A DNA stretch of 64,000 nt from contig CALQIX020000016.1 in assembly GCA_943330745.2 (NCBI GenBank), positions 1 through 64,000 of the forward strand, given 5' to 3'. Shown here in pieces: positions 27,628-37,178 of this stretch. How positions within the stretch are numbered: the stretch's first letter is position 1; the number at the start of each line of letters is the position of its first letter. Below the pieces are notes generated by a model. That model was not told where the DNA came from and made no database searches. It worked only from the letters and a program-made list of their open reading frames with translations. Origin of the DNA: Lishizhenia tianjinensis (GTDB taxonomy: Bacteria; Bacteroidota; Bacteroidia; Flavobacteriales_D; Crocinitomicaceae). Both the position numbers and the translations under genes were made by a program.

Positions 27628-28265
27628 ATTAATTTGTAATAAATTGAGTTGAATATATTATACCAATTACTTATTTGTTCTTGTTGAAGTGTTTCAATCG
27701 ATTGATTTCTTAATTGAGCAACCATTTTATAAATCGTTTCAATTGAAAATGTAGAGGTATCTGTTTCTAGTAAAAATTGGTCTGATTCAAGATTTACAAG
27801 TTCATTTCGAAGATCTTCATTTTTTAAGATTGCTTCGCCAAAACTTGGAATGATATTGTTTTCGATTGTTTGTTTTAACAAGTTTGCCTTATTGAATCCG
27901 TGCCAAATCCAGTGTTGTGTTGGTTTGATTTCTTTTTTTAATTGAAACAATTCATTACTTGCTCGCACGCAATGAATGATAATAGGTAGGTTGTATTTCT
28001 CTGAAAGTTCAATTTGTTGAATGAATGCTTTTCGTTGAAGTTCAAATTCAGAGGAACACAATTTATCCAAGCCAATTTCACCAAAAGCCAAGCAAAAGGG
28101 ATGTTGTAAATCAGTTTCTAGTTCTCGAATTTTCAACTTATAATTTTCATCCACGTTCCACGGATGGATTCCACGAGAATGAACAGATTCAACTGATGAA
28201 TGAGCGTTTAGAATAGAAATAGAATTTCTTTGATGAAAATGGGTATGAATATCAGCAAAAAACAT
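27624..28265 (-). CDS. TatD-family metal-dependent hydrolase
   Basis: 213 residues, shorter than the typical 260. The metal-binding landmarks of the amidohydrolase-type TIM barrel are present: HTHFH at the start, FGEIGLD, IIHCVRA, WHGF and LLETDTS. Family members act as 3'-5' nucleases or general metal-dependent phosphoesterases. The start directly abuts the stop of the CapA-family gene upstream, so the two are co-transcribed. The reduced length comes from short loops rather than truncation, as both ends are present. Confidence 0.85.
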   Translation of the reverse strand: MFFADIHTHFHQRNSISILNAHSSVESVHSRGIHPWNVDENYKLKIRELETDLQHPFCLAFGEIGLDKLCSSEFELQRKAFIQQIELSEKYNLPIIIHCVRASNELFQLKKEIKPTQHWIWHGFNKANLLKQTIENNIIPSFGEAILKNEDLRNELVNLESDQFLLETDTSTFSIETIYKMVAQLRNQSIETLQQEQISNWYNIFNSIYYKLI

Positions 28266-29633
28266 TTAGAAATTATAATCTCTCAATACCACTTTTTGAA
28301 TTTCAAGTTTATCTGAATCATTTGCCGGAGTGGGTTGTCTTTCTTCATTCATAAAAGTATATACTGGCTGGAATTGAATGATTTTTCCTTTGTAGAAGTA
28401 GCATTCCAGGAAAAAAGCTTGTCGCACACCTAATCTGTGAATTTGGTCAAACATAAAATTCCCTAAGCCATAAAATATCGGTTTTCCTTTGTATAACGCA
28501 ATTTCCTGAGCTTGATGTGCTTGTGAACCTATGACTACGTCAGCACCAAAATCAATCAGTTTTTGACAAATCTTCTTTTGATTCGGAGTAGGGGAATAGG
28601 AATCGACTTCACCATATTGCACACAGGCCAAAATGTAATCCACTTTTAATTGATTTTTCAAGGAATCAATCAGTTTTTTTGCTTTGGCTTCAGCATATCT
28701 GTTCGAGCCCATTTTTTTATCTGCACATTCACCGCAGGGACAAAGTTCATTGAATCCTATCCAAGCAATTTTTCGTTTGTCTTTTAATTCAATTACCAAT
28801 GGTTTATTAGCTTCTGAAGGAGTTGCGCCACCACCGAAGTATTTCATATCGTGGCCCTTATACCATTTTAATGCGTTCAAATAAGGTTGATCGCCAACAT
28901 CTAGATTGTGATTACCAGTCAATTCAATAATGTTTGCTTTGATGCGATTAAAAATTTCAAAATGAGCTGTTTTGGTTGCAAATTTCATTTTCATGGAAGC
29001 ATATACACACGAATCTTGGTTGCTAACTTCGTTGCTAATATGAACTAGTTCACGATTATTGAAATAGGGAAGAATATTGGCTAAATAAAAATCAATACCC
29101 TTCGCATCTAATACTATTCCTGTTCTACGTGTAAGTGCTGTAACTCCAGTATGCGTATAGGTTGTAATTTCTTTTTGATAGTTAAAATCATCAGAATCGT
29201 ATTTGATCCACAAAGGATATTTCGTTGGATCTTTAAAAAAATTGATTGAATTTACTTTTTTAGCTAAATATCGTTGATCAACAGAGTCTAATGTAGTGAT
29301 TACCAAATCTTTTTTACTTTTAAAATTGAACTTCCCCAACTGAATTGATTTTGGCTCTTTGCTCAATTTTAATTTTTCCCGGAGTGATTTAGAAATGTCA
29401 TTTGTACAAGAAATTGAACCGTTTTCCAATTTAATTTTTAGGCTGTCGAGACTAATATCTTCACTTAAATTGAGGAAGGAACCCATCACTATCAATGGAA
29501 TACTATCATTTACAGTGTTTTTTGAATCTTTTGAAGTATTTCTAGTTGATTCTGATTTACTTGAAATTGAAATAAATGCGGTAACGATTATGGATGATGT
29601 AATTCCAATAATAAGTAATGCGAATTTTTTCAT
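28266..29633 (-). CDS. CapA-family protein (PGA_cap metallophosphoesterase fold)
   Basis: 455 residues. An N-terminal hydrophobic segment (FALLIIGITSSIIVTAFIS) anchors or exports it. The PGA_cap domain shows ELTGNHNLDVG, IAWIGFNE, VQYGEVDSYSPTP, DFGADVVIGSQAHQAQ and FYGLGNFMFDQ, with the His and Asp residues of a calcineurin-like fold. CapA is needed for poly-gamma-glutamate capsule in Bacillus; in Bacteroidota the substrate is unknown. Directly followed by the TatD-family gene without a gap. Confidence 0.87.
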   Translation of the reverse strand: MKKFALLIIGITSSIIVTAFISISSKSESTRNTSKDSKNTVNDSIPLIVMGSFLNLSEDISLDSLKIKLENGSISCTNDISKSLREKLKLSKEPKSIQLGKFNFKSKKDLVITTLDSVDQRYLAKKVNSINFFKDPTKYPLWIKYDSDDFNYQKEITTYTHTGVTALTRRTGIVLDAKGIDFYLANILPYFNNRELVHISNEVSNQDSCVYASMKMKFATKTAHFEIFNRIKANIIELTGNHNLDVGDQPYLNALKWYKGHDMKYFGGGATPSEANKPLVIELKDKRKIAWIGFNELCPCGECADKKMGSNRYAEAKAKKLIDSLKNQLKVDYILACVQYGEVDSYSPTPNQKKICQKLIDFGADVVIGSQAHQAQEIALYKGKPIFYGLGNFMFDQIHRLGVRQAFFLECYFYKGKIIQFQPVYTFMNEERQPTPANDSDKLEIQKVVLRDYNF

Positions 29634-29699
29634 TTTAGCAGAAATAGTGTATTTTCAGGACTTATTTGTTTTTAGCTTTTTAAAATAATATTAAGATAA

Positions 29700-31205
29700 T
29701 TAGATATTTACCTTATAATAATGTTGAATTCTGATGTGAATATTTTGAAAAGATGAAAATGCGATTAAAATTAAAAAGGGTAACAAAACTAATGTATATC
29801 TCTCTTCAATTCCTCGTTGAAAATATGTTAAATAAAATAGATACATTAAAATAGGTATAATAAACGAAACAATTAGTTTGTTTTTTCTACAAAAGAATAT
29901 TGCCATTGGAAGAGTAAAATAAATGGTTGAATGAATTATTAAAGCTATGAAGCGTAGGAATTCCATAACCCAATTACCACGAAAACTAACTTGAAATTGA
30001 TAAAGTGATAAATTCGAATGAAATATCATACTTTTCAAAATATTCAGAGGGGTTAGAAAGTATGAATTTAGTATTTGTTTTGATTTATAAGAAACTGAAA
30101 GTTGATTAAATTTTTCAGACGCAATTATTTCGCTTCGAAGTGGAATAGACGGCATAATGGTTTTTGAATCAAAGTAAGTTTTCTGATCAATAATTGCTTT
30201 CTGATAAGATTGTAAAGCATCTACTAATTTATTTGCACCAATAGTTTTTAAAACTTTATTAGGGATTCGGTGAATAAAATCATTAATGTTTTTGCTGCTG
30301 CTGTCTAATTTCATTGTATTTTCCCAAAACGGAACTAGTGTTTCATGAAAATGCTTTCCCGATGTTTCCCATTGTTTGAAAAATTCCCATGCTGATTGAT
30401 GAGGCAAGCGAAAAAGCCCCGGAATTTCATTTTGATAAATTGGATGTAATTCAGTCCAATGTCCAAGAACAATTTTATTACGAATTTCCCAAAAACTAAA
30501 AAGCGAAAATGAAATTAAAAAAATCATTAGGGTTCTTTTAATAAAAGTTAATGAATCCTTAGTTGAAAAATAATCATTAATCAACAGAAAAATAAGTGGT
30601 AAGATAAATATACCTAATTGAGGTCGAATGATTAATATTACAGAAAAAGTAATTGCAGCAAGTATATAATATTTGGCTTTTGTTTCTTCATTAATATTTC
30701 CTTTAGTTAAAAAGTAAACATAAATAATTAAGAGAGCAGGGGTAACGCCTTCAGTCAGCGAATAATTCAAAAAGCTAATTGAAAATGGCAAGAAACCATA
30801 AATAATTGCTACAATTAGCCCGAGTGTTTTTGATTTAAGAATTATCTCAGATATTTGATAAAGTAGAATAACGGAAATTGAAAAAAGAATACATTGAAAA
30901 AGAAATAAGAAAAAAAGTGATTTTGTTTTCCCAAAAAGTAATACGCAAAATAGATATATAGATCCATAACCTGGAGGTCGAATTATACTTGTGTATTTCT
31001 CAAGATTATTAGCGTAAAGCGAGCCATGATTTATAAGATTGTCAAAGGGATTTAGATAACTATAATCGTCATTTGTAATAACAGTAGAATTTTGTCTTAA
31101 TTCTTTCCTGTCGTGTTGAAGATTATTTTTATTTAGTTCATTCCAGAATACAGCATTAAATAACGATCCAATAAAAAGAAAAATAAAAATTCTATTTTTT
31201 GTCAT
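29700..31205 (-). CDS. Membrane glycosyltransferase of the GT-C type (ArnT/GT39-like)
   Basis: 501 residues from the ATG at 31205 (8 bp after pepT); a start at 31235 would overlap pepT by 22 bp. It has about ten transmembrane helices, an acidic pair in the first extracytoplasmic loop (TNDDYSYLNP), and the loop IRPPGYGSIY, both typical of lipid-sugar-using GT-C enzymes. The long C-terminal loop ends in further helices. Substrate unknown. Last gene of the sppA-to-pepT run; expression is probably tied to it by transcription, not by function. Confidence 0.75.
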   Translation of the reverse strand: MTKNRIFIFLFIGSLFNAVFWNELNKNNLQHDRKELRQNSTVITNDDYSYLNPFDNLINHGSLYANNLEKYTSIIRPPGYGSIYLFCVLLFGKTKSLFFLFLFQCILFSISVILLYQISEIILKSKTLGLIVAIIYGFLPFSISFLNYSLTEGVTPALLIIYVYFLTKGNINEETKAKYYILAAITFSVILIIRPQLGIFILPLIFLLINDYFSTKDSLTFIKRTLMIFLISFSLFSFWEIRNKIVLGHWTELHPIYQNEIPGLFRLPHQSAWEFFKQWETSGKHFHETLVPFWENTMKLDSSSKNINDFIHRIPNKVLKTIGANKLVDALQSYQKAIIDQKTYFDSKTIMPSIPLRSEIIASEKFNQLSVSYKSKQILNSYFLTPLNILKSMIFHSNLSLYQFQVSFRGNWVMEFLRFIALIIHSTIYFTLPMAIFFCRKNKLIVSFIIPILMYLFYLTYFQRGIEERYTLVLLPFLILIAFSSFQNIHIRIQHYYKVNI

Positions 31206-31213
31206 TCCTCTAA

Positions 31214-32470
31214 TTAATTTCCATGTTTTTCCCAAATTTGAACCAATTCAATCATGGTGTCAACTGCTTTTTGCATATCTTGAACTGAAACAAATTCATG
31301 TTTGGAATGAATAGCCATTTCACCTGTAAATAGGTTAGGGCAGGGTAGACCTATGAAGGATAATCGAGATCCATCTGTTCCACCACGAATAATCATTTTT
31401 TTAGGTTCAATTCCTGCTTTTTCAATCGCTTGAACGGCATATTCATTTACAAAAGGAACCGTGTCCAAAATTTCTTTCATATTTCGGTATTGTTCACTCG
31501 TTTGGTGTTCAACCGATGATCCAGGGAAGTTATTCACTGCAGAATTTGCCAATTCGATCAATCGATTTTCATATTCACCTAATTTAGTTGTTTGATGATC
31601 TCGAATAATAAACGAAACTGTTGCTGTTTCTAGACCACCGGATATTGAAGTAGGATGAACAAATCCTTCGCGATCCTTTGTTGTTTCGGGCGACCAACTA
31701 TCTTTTGGTAAGGAATCTACAAAATGTGAAGCGACTTTTATTGCGTGAACCATTTTTCCTTTTGCATAACCAGGATGAGCGCTAACACCATGAAAAGTAA
31801 ATGTCATGGCATCTGCAGAAAATGTTTCATCCTCAATAGATCCAAGTGGCCCACCGTCTAGCGTATATCCAAAATTTGCATCGAGTTTTTTCATATCTAT
31901 CTTATCTACTCCACGACCAATTTCTTCATCCGGTGTAAATAGAATTCTTATTTTTCCATGCTGAATTTGTGGGTTTTGCATCATAAATTGAGCGAAATCC
32001 ATGATAATGGCAACTCCTGCTTTGTCATCTCCACCTAATAAGGTTGTACCGCTTGCTGTTATGATGTCGTCTCCAAATTTCGATGCTAAATAAGGATGTT
32101 TTTCGGTTGTAATTATTTGGGTAGGATCATCTGGTAAAATAATTGGTTGTCCTTGGTAATTGTCATGAACGATCGGTTTTACGTCTTTTCCGCTGCAATC
32201 AGGAGCAGTGTCCACGTGTGAACAAAAACAAATAGTTGGAATATTTTCGCGGGATGAAGTGGCTGGTATGGTTGCGTAAACATAACCCCATTTATCCATT
32301 TCAGCATCAACTATCCCAATTAGTTTAAGTTCTTCTACAAGCAATTTAGAAAGATCTTTTTGTTTTAAACTAGATGGGGTGGTTTCAGAATTAGGGTCTG
32401 CTTCTGTATCAATTTGAACGTATCGAATGAGTCGATCTTTCACTGAGTAATCGTAATTTGTATGTTTCAT
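31214..32470 (-). CDS. pepT: PepT, tripeptide aminopeptidase
   Basis: 418 residues from the ATG at 32470, 1 bp after miaE; starts at 32479 and 32500 would overlap miaE. M20 family di-zinc peptidase: CSHVDTAPD (first His and Asp), GGDDKAGVA (bridging Asp), TPDEEIGRG (catalytic Glu), TLDGGPLG, and the final His in AIHSKHEFVS. The substrate-binding RGGTDGSRLS motif of peptidase T is also present. It removes N-terminal residues from tripeptides in the cytoplasm. Confidence 0.95.
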   Translation of the reverse strand: MKHTNYDYSVKDRLIRYVQIDTEADPNSETTPSSLKQKDLSKLLVEELKLIGIVDAEMDKWGYVYATIPATSSRENIPTICFCSHVDTAPDCSGKDVKPIVHDNYQGQPIILPDDPTQIITTEKHPYLASKFGDDIITASGTTLLGGDDKAGVAIIMDFAQFMMQNPQIQHGKIRILFTPDEEIGRGVDKIDMKKLDANFGYTLDGGPLGSIEDETFSADAMTFTFHGVSAHPGYAKGKMVHAIKVASHFVDSLPKDSWSPETTKDREGFVHPTSISGGLETATVSFIIRDHQTTKLGEYENRLIELANSAVNNFPGSSVEHQTSEQYRNMKEILDTVPFVNEYAVQAIEKAGIEPKKMIIRGGTDGSRLSFIGLPCPNLFTGEMAIHSKHEFVSVQDMQKAVDTMIELVQIWEKHGN

Positions 32471-32471
32471 A

Positions 32472-33059
32472 TTATCCATGTATAGTTTCAGTTTTTCCAT
32501 ATTGTTCCATTAACGTAGCTTCAAATTCAAGGAATTTTTGCCAACGTAATTCGACATTGATTTTTCCGCCATATTTCTTTGCGAAACCAATGAATGTAGT
32601 GTAGTGTCGGGCTTCACTTTCCATTAAGTCTCGGTAGAATTTCTTTAAATCTTCATCTTTTAATTCCTCAGAAAGTATTTTAAAACGTTCACAACTTCTT
32701 GCTTCTATCATAGCAGCGAAAAGCATTTGATCCACGAAGTATCCTTCTTTTGATCCATGTGCACTGCGTTTTAAATAACCTGCTAAATCATTCACATATG
32801 GATCTTTACGCTCAAAAGTTAATGTCAATCCACGATCCAAAAGTTTTTGATGAACCATATCGAAATGCATCATTTCCTCCTGACAAATTGCAGTCATTGC
32901 CTGAACCAAATCCACATAAAAGGGATATTGTACGATCATTGAAATGGCATTACTTGCAGCTTTTTGTTCACAGAAAGCATGGTCAATCAAAATTTCATGC
33001 AGATTACGCTCAACGATGTTTACCCAGCGAGGGTCTGTTGCCATTTTTAATCCTAACAT
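32472..33059 (-). CDS. miaE: MiaE, tRNA-(ms2io6A37) hydroxylase
   Basis: 195 residues. Ferritin-like di-iron fold: carboxylate/His pairs lie in LIDHAFCEQKAA, CQEEMMHFDMVH, MIEARSCERF and ESEARHYTTF. MiaE hydroxylates the isopentenyl side chain of the ms2i6A that MiaB produces (miaB is at 15803-17236). A start at 33044 (MATDPRW) is also possible. It lies 3 bp after hisS and 1 bp before pepT, inside a six-gene minus-strand run. Confidence 0.92.
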   Translation of the reverse strand: MLGLKMATDPRWVNIVERNLHEILIDHAFCEQKAASNAISMIVQYPFYVDLVQAMTAICQEEMMHFDMVHQKLLDRGLTLTFERKDPYVNDLAGYLKRSAHGSKEGYFVDQMLFAAMIEARSCERFKILSEELKDEDLKKFYRDLMESEARHYTTFIGFAKKYGGKINVELRWQKFLEFEATLMEQYGKTETIHG

Positions 33060-33062
33060 GAG

Positions 33063-34433
33063 TTATCGTTTAAATTGTTCTGACAAGGAGGACCATGAAA
33101 CTTGATTTTGTTCGCCTGTACTCATGTTTTTTAAGAGAACAATTTCATTCTCTAATTCACTTTCACCCAATAATGCAACGAATTGAGCATGTGTATCATT
33201 GGCATATTTCATTTGTTTTTGAATTTTTGCCGATTCAGGATAGAGTTCTGCTGATATTCCTTTTTTTCGCAATTGATGAACCAATTTATAGGCGGCTGAA
33301 GCTTCATTTTTACCAAAATTGATAAACATTACCTCAATTCCTCGCTCCAAATCGTCAGGAAACAAGTTCAAAGTCGTTAGAATGTCGTAAATGCGATCAG
33401 CACCAAAAGAGATTCCAACACCAGATAATCCTTTCATACCAAATAATCCAGTTAAATCATCATAGCGTCCACCACCACAAATACTACCCATTTGTACATC
33501 GTGCGCTGTTACTTCAAAGATTGCCCCCGTGTAATAATTTAGTCCACGAGCAAGTGTTACGTCAAGCTCAATAATTCCTTTTGATAAGCCAATTTCGTTC
33601 ACTGAGTGAAATATTGTTTCAATTTCTTCAATGCCTTTTAATCCAATTTCACTTGTGGATAGATAATTTTTTAAAAAATTGATTTTAAATTCATTATCTC
33701 CTTTTAATTGAAATAAAGGTTTAATTAATTCGATACTTTTTTCTGCGATATTTCGATTTCGTAATTCCTCCAAAACACCTTCTTCACCAATTTTATCGAG
33801 TTTATCAATTGCAACAGTAATTTCAACTAATTTTTCAGATTCACCACAAACTTCTGCAATTCCAGAAAGTATTTTTCGATTATTTATATGTATGGTAAAA
33901 CCAGGAAGGTTGAAAGAACTTAGGACTTCGTCAAAAATGAAGATTAAATCTGTTTCATGAAGTAACGAATCGCTGCCTACAACGTCAGCATCACACTGAA
34001 AAAATTCTTGATATCGTCCGTGCTGTGGACGATCCGCTCTCCAAACAGGTTGAATTTGATATCGTTTAAATGGGAATGACAATTCATGTTGATGCTGAAC
34101 TACAAAACGAGCAAATGGAACGGTTAAATCATAGCGCAATGCTTTTTCAGCCAACGAATTAGCGAATTTAGGAAGATTATCAGCTGCTAAAGCTTCTAAA
34201 TCAGCCTTACGTACCTTTTCACCACTGTTCAATATTCGAAAAATCAAACGATCTCCTTCGTCGCCATATTTTCCTAATAGCGTTGAAGACAATTCAAATG
34301 ATGGAGTTTCAATAGGAGCAAAGCCATATTTTTGAAAAACGCTTTTCATGGTTGAAAATAAATAGTTTCTCTTGGCAACATCAGCCGGTAAAAAATCCCG
34401 TGTTCCTTTCGGTATGGAGGGTTTTTGAGCCAT
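33063..34433 (-). CDS. hisS: HisS, histidyl-tRNA synthetase
   Basis: 456 residues, class II synthetase. GTRDFLPAD marks the start of the catalytic core; motif 2 reads QPVWRADRPQHGRYQEFFQC; the His-specific LARGLNYYTGAIFE and GGGRYDDLTG follow; the C-terminal anticodon-binding domain covers about 360-456. Two base pairs after the Ppx/GppA gene and 3 bp before miaE, so clearly co-transcribed. Confidence 0.97.
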   Translation of the reverse strand: MAQKPSIPKGTRDFLPADVAKRNYLFSTMKSVFQKYGFAPIETPSFELSSTLLGKYGDEGDRLIFRILNSGEKVRKADLEALAADNLPKFANSLAEKALRYDLTVPFARFVVQHQHELSFPFKRYQIQPVWRADRPQHGRYQEFFQCDADVVGSDSLLHETDLIFIFDEVLSSFNLPGFTIHINNRKILSGIAEVCGESEKLVEITVAIDKLDKIGEEGVLEELRNRNIAEKSIELIKPLFQLKGDNEFKINFLKNYLSTSEIGLKGIEEIETIFHSVNEIGLSKGIIELDVTLARGLNYYTGAIFEVTAHDVQMGSICGGGRYDDLTGLFGMKGLSGVGISFGADRIYDILTTLNLFPDDLERGIEVMFINFGKNEASAAYKLVHQLRKKGISAELYPESAKIQKQMKYANDTHAQFVALLGESELENEIVLLKNMSTGEQNQVSWSSLSEQFKR

Positions 34434-34435
34434 AG

Positions 34436-35305
34436 TTATAAATTTGATAAATTAGTTTCTAAGGAATGAATGATGCCATCCGCCAATCCAATTTTCGGTA
34501 CGAAGATCTCGGTGCAATTTATTCGTTTCATAATAAAGAGATAAATTTCAAGCGCTGGAACGATTACATCTGCACGATCACTTTTCAAAGGAAATTGAAT
34601 CATTCGCTCTTCCATTGTTAAAAATCTTAACTTTTCATGTAGCACTTGCAGTGCAGAAATGGTAGCTGGCGCTGAACTTTTTAAGTCTAGTATTTTATGC
34701 GCTTTTCCAATATTCCCGCCCGTTCCAAAAGTTTTTAACTGCTTGTTCGAAGGAATATTCGCTTCGATCCATTTAGATAAATCGTCCCAAATATAATTGC
34801 TTTCCTTTTGCTTAAGCAGGCGTATTGTTCCTAATTCGAAGGACTTAGCAGCGGTTCGTTGTCCATTTTCAAAAACACTGATTTCCGTACTTCCACCACC
34901 AACATCAATAACCAAAAAAGGGAGGGTTTTATCAAATTCTAAGGTAGTAAAAGCTTCAAGTATAAAATTTGCTTCAGTGGCTCCAGAAATCACTTCGAGA
35001 TCTACACCTGTTTTTTCCTGAATTAGTTTTATGATTTCAGTTGCGTTTTTAGCATCACGCATCGCTGATGTAGCAACCGCCTTGATTTTGGATACCTGAA
35101 ACGATTTACATATCAACTCAAAAGCCTGAATTGTACGTAGAAAATCAGTTATTTTATGGTCAGAAACGAATCCAGTTGAGTATACGTCATCGCCCAAACG
35201 AAGTGGAATCCGTGTATAATAAATTTTACTGCTTGTTTCATTTTTAAATTCTCCAACAAGCAAACGCGCCGCATTTGTACCAACATCAATAACACCAAAC
35301 CTCAT
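34436..35305 (-). CDS. Ppx/GppA-family phosphatase, single-domain form
   Basis: 289 residues, half the size of E. coli Ppx or GppA (over 490), as it lacks the C-terminal HD-like part. ASKHA fold signatures: GVIDVGTNAARLLVGE at the start and FLVIDVGGGSTEISVFE near 140, plus FGTGGNIGKA. It hydrolyses polyphosphate or the pppGpp 5'-phosphate; which one cannot be told. Sits between sppA (3 bp) and hisS (2 bp). Confidence 0.9.
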   Translation of the reverse strand: MRFGVIDVGTNAARLLVGEFKNETSSKIYYTRIPLRLGDDVYSTGFVSDHKITDFLRTIQAFELICKSFQVSKIKAVATSAMRDAKNATEIIKLIQEKTGVDLEVISGATEANFILEAFTTLEFDKTLPFLVIDVGGGSTEISVFENGQRTAAKSFELGTIRLLKQKESNYIWDDLSKWIEANIPSNKQLKTFGTGGNIGKAHKILDLKSSAPATISALQVLHEKLRFLTMEERMIQFPLKSDRADVIVPALEIYLFIMKRINCTEIFVPKIGLADGIIHSLETNLSNL

Positions 35306-35308
35306 ATT

Positions 35309-37105
35309 CTATCTCAATTTAATTTCGTAAGGTAAACGCATTTGAATACCAGACCAAGTTTCAATTCTTTTAAGTTTTGTATAATAATCTAAAAGTTCAG
35401 CTGGAATGGTTGATTTAACCGTTGTTTCATCGGATTCATCATTGAACATTTCTAGTAGTTCCAAAAATTCATTTTGTTTGTTTCCAGGAAAATACTCGAT
35501 TTTAGGTTCTGAGATTTTTGCCAATTTTGCTGCATAATTTATGGCATCTGTTAAACCACCTATTTCATCGACAAGTCCAATTCTTTTCGCATCTTTTCCA
35601 GTCCAAACTCTACCTCTAGCAAAAACATTTACTTGGTCCTTGGTCATTTTTCTTCCGTTAGCTACGCGTTCAAGAAATAAATCATAAATATCATCTACTT
35701 CACTTTGAATTATTGCCAATTCTTGAGGAGTTAATTTACGATTCAAACTCATGGGTGCATGTGCGTTTGTGGAAGCCCGGTCAAAAGTAATTCCGAGGTA
35801 GTTTTCAAGCATTTTTCCTGTGTAAGGGATCATCCCAAAAACACCAATGGAGCCTGTGATAGTTGTTGGTTCTGCAAATATTTTTGTTGCCGGGGCAGCA
35901 ATGTAATACCCACCTGAGGCGGCAACATCTCCCATGGAAACAATCACCTTTTTTACTTTATTTGTAAGGGTAACTTCTCTCCAAATCTCTTCACTAGCCA
36001 ATGCGCTTCCACCTGGACTATTGATTCTAAAAACAACTGTTTTAATGGATTCTTTTTCGCGTGCTTCCTTGAACAATTTGCAAATTTTATTAGAAGCAAC
36101 ACCGTCTCCACTAGTAGCAACTTCCCCTTCGGCAACGATAACTGCAATATTTGATTCTTCGGCAGCAACAAGGGTTTGATCCTCATTAAACTCCTTTCGG
36201 GCGTATTTTTCGAAGTTGTATAAATTCAGTTCACTTGATTTTTTGCAGTTCATTTTTTTACAAAGTATTTCAATGATTTCGTCCTTGTATTTTAAACCAT
36301 CTAAAAGCTTATATTTTACTGCATCATCTGTTCGTTTTATCAACATCGAGTCGGCGATTAAATTCAAATTCGTACTTGTAATCTTTCTGTCTTTGGCTAT
36401 TTCATCTGTAATATCTTCCCACATGCTTTTCATGTATCGTTCAATTTGTACTCGGCTCGAATCGCTCATTTCAGTTCTGAAAAACGGCTCAACAGCACTT
36501 TTGAAATCATTGTTTTTACCGCGGATAATCTCCACTTCAACATTGAGTTTATCCAAAGAATTCTTGAAAAAAGTTAATTCGGCGCCCATTCCCAAAAATT
36601 CCATGGTGGACGTTGGGAATCCATAAATTGAGTTTGCTGCCGAGGTTAGGTAATACTCTTTTTGAGTAATTAATTCACCTGAATTATAGGCGATTACAAA
36701 TTTACCTGATTTTTCAAAATCATTGATCGCATCTCGAATCTCTTTTGCGGTTGAGTATCCACAATTTAAATCATCTAATTCAATGAAAATCCCTTTGATT
36801 TTTGAATCTTTCTTTGCCTTTTCAAAGCCCATTAGCAAATCACGCAAACCAATTGAATTTGAAACATTGAAGCTAGTAGCGTTTAGATCCGCTTTACCTT
36901 TTTCAGCAATTTCCCCTTTCAATGTTAGGTGAAGGATCGTATTTTCTTTGACAGTTGTTTCTTTATTTCCACTTAAGGCGACGATTATTCCTCCAAAAAA
37001 CAACAGGGTTATCATCCAACCAATAAAGGATGTGATGCAAATGGCTATGAATGTTGGCCAAAATATTTTCCAAAAACTAATTTTTACTTTTTTTTGTTCT
37101 TCCAT
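35309..37105 (-). CDS. sppA: SppA, signal peptide peptidase (67K type)
   Basis: 598 residues. One N-terminal membrane helix (about 15-45), then two tandem S49 domains as in E. coli. The catalytic Lys is in the N-terminal repeat (FKSAVEPFFR, K202) and the nucleophile Ser in the C-terminal repeat (GDVAASGGYY, S397). Degrades cleaved signal peptides in the inner membrane. First gene of the run sppA - ppx/gppA - hisS - miaE - pepT - glycosyltransferase. Confidence 0.95.
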   Translation of the reverse strand: MEEQKKVKISFWKIFWPTFIAICITSFIGWMITLLFFGGIIVALSGNKETTVKENTILHLTLKGEIAEKGKADLNATSFNVSNSIGLRDLLMGFEKAKKDSKIKGIFIELDDLNCGYSTAKEIRDAINDFEKSGKFVIAYNSGELITQKEYYLTSAANSIYGFPTSTMEFLGMGAELTFFKNSLDKLNVEVEIIRGKNNDFKSAVEPFFRTEMSDSSRVQIERYMKSMWEDITDEIAKDRKITSTNLNLIADSMLIKRTDDAVKYKLLDGLKYKDEIIEILCKKMNCKKSSELNLYNFEKYARKEFNEDQTLVAAEESNIAVIVAEGEVATSGDGVASNKICKLFKEAREKESIKTVVFRINSPGGSALASEEIWREVTLTNKVKKVIVSMGDVAASGGYYIAAPATKIFAEPTTITGSIGVFGMIPYTGKMLENYLGITFDRASTNAHAPMSLNRKLTPQELAIIQSEVDDIYDLFLERVANGRKMTKDQVNVFARGRVWTGKDAKRIGLVDEIGGLTDAINYAAKLAKISEPKIEYFPGNKQNEFLELLEMFNDESDETTVKSTIPAELLDYYTKLKRIETWSGIQMRLPYEIKLR

Positions 37106-37178
37106 GATTTGTTACTTAATTCGATTATTAATTTGCCGTTCAAACGGCTTATTTTAATGACATTGGTTTTCTAAAAAG

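Noticed and set aside
37135-37148. GCCGTT-CA-AACGGC between hutH and sppA as terminator
   Set aside because: The stem is at most 5 bp with a tetraloop and lacks a following T run on either strand.
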